A stretch of DNA of 21,744 nucleotides from Candolleomyces eurysporus (lineage: Eukaryota > Basidiomycota > Agaricomycetes > Agaricales > Psathyrellaceae): assembly GCA_027579435.1 (NCBI GenBank), contig JANBPK010001022.1:1-21744 (forward strand), given 5' to 3'. This document shows, in pieces, positions 1 to 8,039 of the stretch (position 1 is the stretch's first letter; every line of letters begins with the position of its first letter). A program made the position numbers and the translations under genes. The notes beneath the pieces are model-generated. The model searched no databases, had not been told where the DNA came from, and saw only the letters and a program-made list of their open reading frames with translations.

Positions 1-545
1 CTTCACGCCTCCCTCCTTAGCACCAGCGTCATCCAGGGGAGAACGCTTGCGTGCTTTCCTGGTGGCGGAAGAACGTGTTTTTCTGGCTTTTGGGGAGGTG
101 GGGGGAGGCGAGGGCTTGGCCGAGCTCTGGGCAGTAGAGCGAGTCCTTTTTGTGGCCTGCTCCAAGTTTATCGGAGCTGGCCTCTTGCGAGACTTCCCTC
201 TCCGCTTACTCTCCAGCAGTTGCCGCAAGGCTTGAGTATTCTCCAGGACCGTCTCGTATTTCCTCCTCAACTCGGCAACAGTGTTGCCGTCGATGGTGTT
301 CACTAGCAAGGGTCAGTCAAGAGTGCAACACATAGGCGGATAAATCTCACTCTCTGCAGCAGCCAAGTCAATTGTCAGGTCTTTGGCGTGACTTTCAGTG
401 TGCTTGAGTAACTGATCAATCTCCTTGACAGTTTTAGGCCACACTGTCATCTTTGTCTCAACTAGAACAAAGGGTCACAACCACACCTGCATGATAAGAT
501 GGAAGACTCACGCATGGTACTGGTTGGGTCTTGAGGAGAATCCAT
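1..545 (-). CDS. Basic coiled-coil protein, probably nuclear (C-terminus beyond the left edge)
   Basis: I do not recognise this family. Three exons read in one frame: 545-512 (ATG at 545), 461-351 and 302 to the window edge. The introns are 50 and 48 nt, with GTGAGT and GTGAGA donors and TAG acceptors, and the second has a CTGAC branch-point match. The 149 codons in view start MDSPQDPTSTM. Next comes a charged helical region (WPKTVKEIDQLLKHTESHAK), then a probable coiled coil around residues 53-78 (ELRRKYETVLENTQALRQLL). The tail is rich in Lys, Arg, Ser and Pro, with nuclear-localisation-like clusters such as KRRGKSRKRP and RKARKRSP. A pyrimidine-rich leader precedes the ATG. DNA or chromatin association is inferred from composition alone. 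The splice fit across both introns makes the gene model strong even though the function is unknown. Confidence 0.75.
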
Positions 546-1050
546 CGCAGAAGTCAAAGGGTCAGAAAGATTGAGAGTGCCAATCACGAGAAGGAAGACA
601 AGAGAGCAAGGTGGAAGGGGGAGAAAGACAGTGGTCCTTCTTCCCGAAGTATATTCAACCTCTTGATGCTTCAGGGGCCATTCCGGTAGATTGCAGGCCG
701 GATTATCCTCTCTTTGTTGCACGCTCGCAGCTACGTGTGATCTTCACCATGTGGAATGGATGGTGGGTGCCAGGGGGAGAGCGTCGGGACTGTGAGCCAG
801 CGGCAGAGAGCTGTGTTTCCATGTTTCGACATGGCAGCCATGACATCATAGCGGATCAGCTGCAAACGGAATCCTTGGTGAGAGCCAGAAGGCCATCCAA
901 GAACTCTTGGAAGGCGCGAGAATACCCTTGCCATAGCAAAGGAACATTCCGGAAGGCGATTAGTATCATATTGCTTCTATTTTTTGCTCCTTATCGCACC
1001 CATAAATGTTTTATCCGCCCTCAATCGGGCTATCTATGCCTACTGATCCA

Positions 1051-1175
1051 CTGCCCACATGGTATATTTTTAAGGATACGAGTCACCTTGTGGGCGTTAC
1101 CATCTACCGGCGTATCTTTAGACCAGCTGGTCGACTACCCGCATGGAATTCTTCAAGATATGAGTCATCCTCTGG
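1051..1175. repeat. Imperfect direct repeat, two copies about 84 bp apart
   Basis: Two copies of roughly 42 bp start near 1051 and 1135. They share a core like CTRCCCRCATGG followed by AAGATAYGAGTCA and YCTGG. They are diverged by substitutions and small indels. No flanking duplication or terminal repeats were seen. Confidence 0.5.
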
Positions 1176-1429
1176 TCACTGTGCCTGGCTTCATGCATAT
1201 TTGCATGAGCTCCAGAACATCATGGTTTGTAATGTAGTTCATCCAAAAATCCAATTTCACCGTCCCAAAGACGATTCGGAATGATGTTCGGAAAGCATCC
1301 GGGTCGATTGGATCCCGACCGAAGTTGTAATCCATCCCTTCAATGTACCAATTCTGGCCAACGCGAACCGGAACTTGCGTTGCCACCCTATCCCTTCTCT
1401 CAAAGAGATCGTGCGCCAGGCCTTCTCCG
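1165..1429 (-). other. Orphan exon-like open reading stretch
   Basis: On the minus strand an open frame follows a plausible CATTTAG acceptor at 1430 and runs to a stop at 1165. The translation has protein-like composition, for example VPVRVGQNWYIEGMDYNFGR, then FRTSFRIVFGTVKLDFWMNY. I cannot assign a family. I found no convincing neighbouring exon on either side, so it may be a relic exon or a chance open frame. Confidence 0.3.
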
Positions 1430-2380
1430 CTAAATGTAGATTACCGAAATATGAAAGGATGTCGTGTACGAGAGCCTTGCCCCATGCAAGGAATTAAATA
1501 GACAACCTGATGTAGCACTAAAGATGAATACCAACAGCATCAACAAGGCATCACATAGACCTTGACTATGGCGACATACAGCGCCTGTGCGTGAAGTCCA
1601 GATGCTATGAGAATTAATTATGCTGAGAGGGAGGATCCAGCGTACCTATAACATTACGAAATGTCTCAAAAGCATTCAAGGAGTCGCGAACGAGGGGTAA
1701 AAGACAAGACTAAGAAGGTTGGCGCCGTGATCACCTTGAGACTCTGAATGATGAATTGATGGCGGCCAGAATCTGACCTTTCATCGACAAGAGAATCGCA
1801 CTATTGGCACTGCAGGAGGCACTCTAAAACTCTGAAAAAATAATGATAATTCGTAGGAAATTGAAGAACATATGTATGTAGTCATTTCTCATCATATACC
1901 CTTGTCTAGAGTAGAAGTCAGACGGCGTCCATGAAACCGACATGATGTCACTCAAGTTCCATTGGCAATCACTAATCTCTGGACTACTTTGCTACTTTGC
2001 ACCGCTTATAACCCACCACTAAGTTGGGGGACCAGAAGAAGAAATATGCCATAGTCGAGGAGTACCCACAGAAAACTCTACTGACCAATATAAGCCTCAA
2101 ATATCCATAAATGCCTTGGGTGTGGAGTAAAGGTCAGACCGCCACTTGCCTGCACCTCATAAACTGCCCCCTGTTGCATTACAATTATAAGGCTTGCTGG
2201 CCCCCACTGCACATAAAATCATGCTACAGAGTTCAATAGATACATATTCAAGGCACTGTTGGTATTTCAACGGTTAAATCCAGTCAGTACTTTAAGAATT
2301 GAGTAACGGTCAGACAGCGCACGCCACCCCTCTCACCGTGATTTGACTTTACTCTTCTTCTCTTGACCATCAACTGCATC

Positions 2381-3171
2381 ATGGGTCGACCACAGCTATA
2401 TCATACACCTGAGGAAAAGAGAGCTGCAAACCGACTTAAGAGCAAGAAACACTACGAGAAGTGCGTTCTGAATCTACCTTCATTACTATATTCATCACTG
2501 AGCGGTATTGAACAGGAATCGAGACATTCTACTCAAACGGAGGCAACGAGCGGCCAGGCAAAAAAGGAACTCGGAGTCCAAGTAAGTATCAGCATATATT
2601 CTAGGCTATTATACTCACCATGCCCCATGTATAGGAAGGTCGATAAAATTGCACAGTCGAACGGTCAGGTGGACAAAGTTTCCCTGGAGCAGGAAGAGCG
2701 GTACGTCTCTCATATCGTTTCACCCTACATCATGGTCTCACTATGTTTTGGTATTACAGTCCGAGATCTAAACTCGATATCATTAAAGATCAGGTTCAAC
2801 GGTTATCACAGAGATTTGAAAGAGCTCTGGCTCAGAGGAGCACGTCCGGGTACCTATCGCTGATTTGCGTCGGCTTTGAGATTCATTACAAGGAGGGGTA
2901 CGTGACCAGGGCCAAAGATTTCATCATGGAGAAAGAACTGGAATTTCGGAAAATTCAGCGCGCTCTTGAGAAGTATCAGGGAATGGTGCAGGAGATTTGT
3001 GGAATTGGCGAGGAGTGGGAGCAAATTAACGGTACTGCTGCCAGAGTTCGCGAGGTTGTCCACTGGCTCGATGATGTGCTCTGTAAAGCAATGGTTGAAC
3101 CTGCTAATCTGGTCAAACAGTTTCACGCAAAGCGACTTGATTTCCAAACTTCTGAACAACTGAAAGTGTAA
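2381..3171 (+). CDS. MGRP-motif basic protein with helical C-terminal domain
   Basis: Four exons (2381-2460, 2516-2581, 2635-2700, 2760-3171) splice in frame through introns of 55, 53 and 59 nt. All are GT-AG, with GTGCGT, GTAAGT and GTACGT donors. They give 207 residues. The N-terminus MGRPQLYHTPEEKRAANRLK is of a type I recall from many unnamed basidiomycete proteins. The GRP is AT-hook-like, and a long basic stretch follows (residues 20-50, including KRRQRAARQKR), resembling a DNA-binding basic region. The middle is hydrophilic. The last 136 residues are mostly helical and charged (IIKDQVQRLSQRFERALAQR, then EKELEFRKIQRALEKYQGMV) and end HAKRLDFQTSEQLKV. DNA binding is an inference. The gene converges with the next one, with 51 bp between stop codons. 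Start choice: the ATG at 2381 heads the conserved motif. An upstream in-frame ATG at 2363 would add only six residues. Confidence 0.78.
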
Positions 3172-3222
3172 CCAGTAAAGAGTATATTCATTCCATAAAA
3201 CAAAATAGTAACTACTATTAAA

Positions 3223-4678
3223 CTAGTTACCATGGTCGGATTGAGATTGAGCGGCTTGAGCAGACATATAGAGATCATACAAAACTTTGTTACGAGCGTC
3301 GAGCTCTTCCCTGAGTCTTTGAGCTTCCGATTCAGCCTTCGCTGCTTGCTCCATGGCCTTCTCAGCTTTGTCGGTGGCCTCCTGCATCTGCTGTAAAACC
3401 TTTTCCTTCTCCTTCTCGCTTTGAAGGCTATGTGATCTATCTGCACGCTTGAGAATGGTCATTAGTGAGGCAACCTGCTGATGAATCTTCTGGAGATCAT
3501 CCGGCGCCTCCAGACGCAACCGGCGAGAGGCGAAGTGCGTGAAGGGCTGGCTGGCAGCAGGGTTGTGTATGGCAACATATAGCCATGAGGCGGTTCGATT
3601 GGCCACATCCTCTGCCTAGACCAACATGTGAGTAGATAGAGAAGGAACGTAAATCATAGGACGAACCCTGGTCATGAAATCTCGCGTAAGGCGCCTCCAG
3701 TTCATCGATGATGTGTGTTGATCGGTGTAGACCACCTTGAGCTTACGTTTGCGGGCCATTTCTGGTCACATCAGCTGCCAGTGGAAGAATTGAGTAGGGA
3801 GACAACTGACTGATCATACGATTGCCACGACCAACGCCCTCGATGTATCCGTGGTGAGGGTTCTTGTCAGATGCGTAAACTCGCTTCTTCTTTGTCGGAG
3901 GTGATGACTCGTTGGGATTTTCAGCTTCGCCATCGGAATCTTCTGAATCCTCCGAGCTGTATTCAGCGATTTTGGAGTCGTCCAATGCCTCCTCAGTAGC
4001 AAGAGGTGGCGTGGTGGCCGGCTGGGGAGGCAGAATGCCTGGAGGCGACTGTCCATGGGACTGCGCAACCAGGGAAGGGTCAATGGGCAATGTCGACAGT
4101 GGTGGAGGACAGGTAGGATGGGTGAGGCGTTGTCCAGAGTGGGAAGGCACCTCCTGGGGCTCGGTGGAGTGAGGCAAGCCACCAGGCAAGAAAGGTTGAC
4201 GATAAATCGGATTAAACATGAATCCAGGAGCCTGGAAGGCTCCTGAAGAAGCGTTCATGGCGTATGAATCCAGCTGAGTGCCCTGAGCGTAACCAACAGT
4301 ACCAACTGAAGATGCATACGCATGAAAGGCGGGATTTGAATCGGAGGCTGCATTCGCCGCAGGAGGTGCCTGATGGACGAAGGACGCTGAGGCCTGGTAG
4401 GGGAACTGGAATGGGGCGGTCACAGTCCTGAGCTGAAACTCAGACCCTGAACCATTCAGATGCAGGGCAGGATCCTAACAAGAGCAGCATCATAGAAGGG
4501 TCAGTACTTCAATGGAAAATGAGGAGGAGAGACATACCGTTTTCTTGTGACTGTGCTCACACTCAGACAGCAGCGGCTTGCCTGGGCATCTGCGACATTG
4601 ACGAGCTTTGCGCTTCGTCGGGGTGGCGTTGATGACTTGCTTGGGGGATGCAGCTTTCTTTCGGGGGGAGGTGCGCAT
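3223..4678 (-). CDS. Zinc-motif and coiled-coil protein, probably nuclear (430 residues)
   Basis: Four exons on the minus strand (4678-4538, 4474-3811, 3761-3667, 3615-3223) join in frame through introns of 63, 49 and 51 nt. The third exon requires the downstream acceptor at 3762, because an upstream CAG at about 3775 leads to an early stop. The N-terminus is basic and carries C28-x2-C31-x8-C40-x-H42-x-H44, a possible small zinc site. Residues 48-190 are low-complexity, rich in Pro, Ala, Ser and Gln. An acidic serine patch (EYSSEDSEDSDGEAENP) comes next, then KKKR and, after exon 2, MARKRKLK, both plausible nuclear signals. The last 80 residues form a strong coiled coil (EKEKEKVLQQMQEATDKAEK, then KAMEQAAKAESEAQRLREEL). 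The gene diverges from the KDZ-associated gene at 4999, which suggests co-expression. Function is unknown; a DNA- or transposase-associated adaptor is my inference. Confidence 0.78.
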
Positions 4679-4998
4679 GGCAATGAACGTTTGCTCGCCC
4701 CTCGCCCACCAGCGATTGCACCTGATCTAAATATCTGGGAACACATCCACATCGGGGCACTGATCCAATTTCGAAACGAGATGGACTGGCTCGATGCATG
4801 GCAGTATGACGAACTTTGCACTGATCCAATCGCAAAATGAGATGGACTGGCTCAACGCATGGTCAAACGACGAACTTGTGATGCAACCTCCATCGGTCAC
4901 AATTCCTATGGGTAATATTATCAGATCCATGTGTTTTTTTCCACTGCCACAACTGTTGTGAACCCACCGCCTCCTTCACTTCCCCCGCCTCACCTACA
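4679..4998. promoter_or_regulatory. Shared divergent promoter region
   Basis: The 320 bp between the start codons of the two diverging genes (4678 minus, 4999 plus) must contain both promoters unless transcription starts within distant leader exons. It holds a 61-bp tandem repeat (listed separately) and, before 4999, a C/T-rich leader with two CCGCCT blocks typical of fungal 5' untranslated regions. I see no unambiguous TATA box. Confidence 0.5.
4757..4878. repeat. 61-bp tandem repeat, two copies plus a degenerate third
   Basis: Copies at 4757-4817 and 4818-4878 share GCACTGATCCAAT at the start, GAGATGGACTGGCTC in the middle and GACGAACTT at the end, with scattered substitutions. A weaker trace of the unit start (GCACCTGATCTAAAT) lies near 4719. 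The repeat sits in the divergent promoter spacer. Confidence 0.8.
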
Positions 4999-7900
4999 AT
5001 GCCCCCCAGACAGCTGGAGAGGGACGATTTAGACTTGAATTACGAGTATCCTGTTGATTTATTTGAGCAGGCCGCCAGCGGAGATACTTGGATTTCACCC
5101 ACCAAAGCTGTGAAAGAGTACCATCGACCCCTGAAGAGGAGAAAGGCGTCCAAGCGGGGTCCTCGAACCAAAAGCGATGTTTTGCCGACCCTGGAAGCGC
5201 AAAGCAGCCAAGACTTGGCAACGGATGATGTGGACGCTGGGATCTGGGACTCGATGTCTATGGACCCCATCTCAAGTCCGGCTTTCATCCAACCCAGTTC
5301 ACCGGTCTCAGCGGAACGGGATCCAGATGCCAACCTCGCCGACTACATTGAGGCTGTCGAAACATTTGGCGCTGGCTGGTACTGCATTAATGAGTCCCTC
5401 TTCGTCGTTCAAGGTTGGGATGCACGCCGAACTAAACCAACAGTACGTTGCCTCTTGCATTCCGAGAATTCTGCTAATTGATTACCAATAGAACATCTGG
5501 TATCACCTTCAGCATTTGGAGATTGAAAACGAAGTCCATGTCGCCTGTACATGCCCCCGGCACTCTCAGCATCCATCGTGCATACATGAAGAATTCTTCA
5601 ACATGTATGATGTTGATTCTTTATTGTCGATGACTGCCTTGATTGAAGCGCCTGGTACGTACTAACACCCAATATTGATTATCGTCTATCTAATTGTTTG
5701 TAGGGAATGCAAATGTTGCGATCTACTTCCGTCAGCAACTTCCGAATTCCCCAGACTTCCTGACCATGTTTTCTGTGAAGGGCGTATCCACTTCCGAGCT
5801 GAAGGGGCGTGCCATTGTTTCCCACACTGGCGTCTCACCATCCGGAGGAACATGGAAATGCTCGAAGCATTCAAGCGGCCTTTTATGTGTACATGTAAGA
5901 GATGCTTTCGAGTTGTTCCAATCGGTGATTGGAGAGGATGGCCAGGAGTTGGACCCCGTTATGTTTGCCAATACACAGGCACTCGGTTTGTCTTCTCTTT
6001 GTTTGCGCTGTCAGGACAGTTCTGATGATGGTGACAGCTTCACTCACCCGGCTGGAATCCGTCTCACATTCCCCTATTCTCCCCCCAATCTCCCTCGGTC
6101 TGAAAGATGACCCGGTTCTTTACCCTCGCCCGCTGCCGTTCCGCTGTCCACCGGTCTCTCCTCTGATGCTCAAAAACGGAGGTTCCTGTCCTTGTCCTGG
6201 TGGAAGAACCTTCTACAACCCAGACTCACCGACTGTCAAACGGAGTTGTCGCATCTTCACTCTGTTCACCGTCTATGAAGGATTAATTCAGGTCCAGGCC
6301 TGTCCTACTTGTCCACAGACTCGACGACGTTTCATTGGACCAGATCTCCGCGAGCAGGGTTTATTCAATTACAATAACTCCATTCTCGTTAGCCACGAGC
6401 TCCTGGATGAATATACTTTCGCTTTTGTCACCTCCGAAACACCATTCAATGCATTTGTTGCCACTGTCGCTCATCGCTACACCGTTTCCGGTACGGAGTT
6501 TATGGGTGACGATTTATTTCGTTCAATCTGGTTTGCCTACGCTACTCGGCTCGCTCTGGACAATGATATGTGTTGCACGCGCTGCGGGACATACCCCGAA
6601 ACTGTTATTTGGGACGGGATCACGCTGGCATTTGGACGCAAACACCTCTCCTCAACACTCTCTCCCCCCACTCAGACCTCCGCAACTTCAATTCAGCGTT
6701 TCAATGTGAAGAATCACCCTAGGCAGCAACTCCTCTTGGATCCAGTCTTACGCAAGCTTATTCGCCAGGTCGTGAACGCACCGAAGCTCGAGCTTGAGGC
6801 CGCATCGGCAAATGGGATACGTGAGGGCACCCCTTCTGATGCTGCACTGGCGCAGATGGAGCTTGATCGTCAGTCTAGTCAAGTTGCTGAGCATTTGAAT
6901 CGGATAAACGCAGTCCATGGAGGACTTCGGAAGGAGTGCGAGCCTCTTGCATCCCTTTTCCTGGATTCGTATGGGGCGGTTGCGTATTCGCAAAAGAAAT
7001 CGGCACCTTCTGCCACAACCCGTTTTTTTTCTCCAGGTTGGTGAATTTTTATTCAATTGAAGGTCGATTCACCTAATCCTTGAGTTATAGATTGCTGCAG
7101 AAGAATCTATACTCCAAATGGTCAACGGCGCCGCCTTGGCCGATCTCAACGATTTTATGGCAACTCCGCAACCCAAACATCTCACGAAATTACTATCGAT
7201 ACCCGGCCTTTACCGCATCTTGAAGGGACAATCGTCCATCAACGATTTTGTTCCTTTATTGCAGTGGCTTGCCAAGAGGGCCACCGCAGTACTTCAGGAG
7301 CTATCGGTGGAGTGCATCCCTTTGTCAAACGGAGCCGGGGTGGGCGTTCTAAATTCCAACTGGAAAGTGGTACGTCTAGAGAACTGTTCTAACAGCAGCA
7401 ACATAATCTTATAATTGANTTTTTTAGACCGGAACCTTCTACAGTCTCCCCCAGGTGCGACAACGTCCTGCCTATCCCCGTTTGAGATCCGACCAGAAGA
7501 AAGACATATCAAAACCTCGAGGAGACAGGTGCGGCAAGTACTACACACAATACGGGGAACGAAGGCTGACAGGAGGCATCATGGTGGCATGGTGCACACA
7601 CTCCGTCTGCTATGGCTTTCACTGCATCCCCGAGAGCGAAGGCCGCAACGATGTGTTTTCCGCAATGGTAACACGCTGGCCAGTGGCTCCGAAACGCGTG
7701 ATATACGACTTCGCATGCGCCCTGGGTCCGTATTGCATGCTACGGGAGCCAGAGTTTTTCAAGAACACGCTCTTCGCGATCGACCACTTTCATAGTGCTG
7801 GACACACCAAGTGTAGTCCCGCAGCATTTCTTTCTGAATACGCAAACGTTGATCCCCGGCTGGTATCTATCAATTCAAGCGCAGGAGAGTGCGGGAACAG

Positions 7901-8015
7901 TGGTTTGAAAAGGATTCGGAAATCAGTAAGCTATATGGGTCAGGAACGTGCTATCATATACACAAAAGTATTTCTGTCTGCATGGAATCGGCTTCGTCTA
8001 CGTAAAATGGAATAA
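4999..8015 (+). CDS. KDZ transposase-associated cysteine-cluster protein (CxC4/5/6-like), transposase-like C-terminus
   Basis: Six exons (4999-5442, 5492-5654, 5704-5985, 6038-7036, 7091-7369, 7428-8015) give about 917 residues. The sequence matches the widespread agaricomycete family annotated with cysteine clusters of Kyakuja-Dileera-Zisupton (KDZ) transposases. Residues 167-180 form a SWIM-type C-x-C-x8-C-x-H motif. A second, degenerate one (WKCSK...CVH) lies at 253-266. Further clusters follow: CPCPG, then ACPTCPQTRRRFIGPDLREQ (CxC5-like); MCCTRCG near 481; and CGKYYTQYGERRLTGGIM with WCTHSVCYGFHC from 757 (CxC6-like). Acidic residues D489 (VIWDG), D816 (YDFAC), D841 (IDHFH) and E876 (GECGN) are placed as in an RNase-H-fold transposase. 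Retention of activity is inference. At a run of eight T (7023-7030) the frame to exon 5 is off by one. Removing one T gives ...RFFLQ-IAAEES, which fits the family, while acceptor 7100 would restore frame without it. The assignment of clusters to named Pfam families is from memory. Confidence 0.88.
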
Positions 8016-8039
8016 TAATTCTTTCTTTCCTCCCTGGCA

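Larger units (their letters stand above)
546..2380. other. Intergenic stretch without a convincing gene
   Basis: This 1.8-kb spacer separates two diverging genes (minus ending at its left, plus starting at its right). It holds an imperfect direct repeat near 1051-1175 and one exon-like open stretch on the minus strand (1165-1429), both listed separately. A 208-codon open frame on the plus strand at 611-1237 has no recognisable motif, and part of it is simply the translated repeat. From 1430 to about 2340 I see no coding signal, RNA gene or element ends. A pyrimidine-rich tract just before 2381 is the likely leader of the plus-strand gene. Confidence 0.6.

Noticed and set aside
611..1237. 208-codon plus-strand open frame
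   Set aside because: No recognisable motif, low-complexity or domain; its second half translates the 84-bp direct repeat, and it lies over the leader of the left-edge gene.
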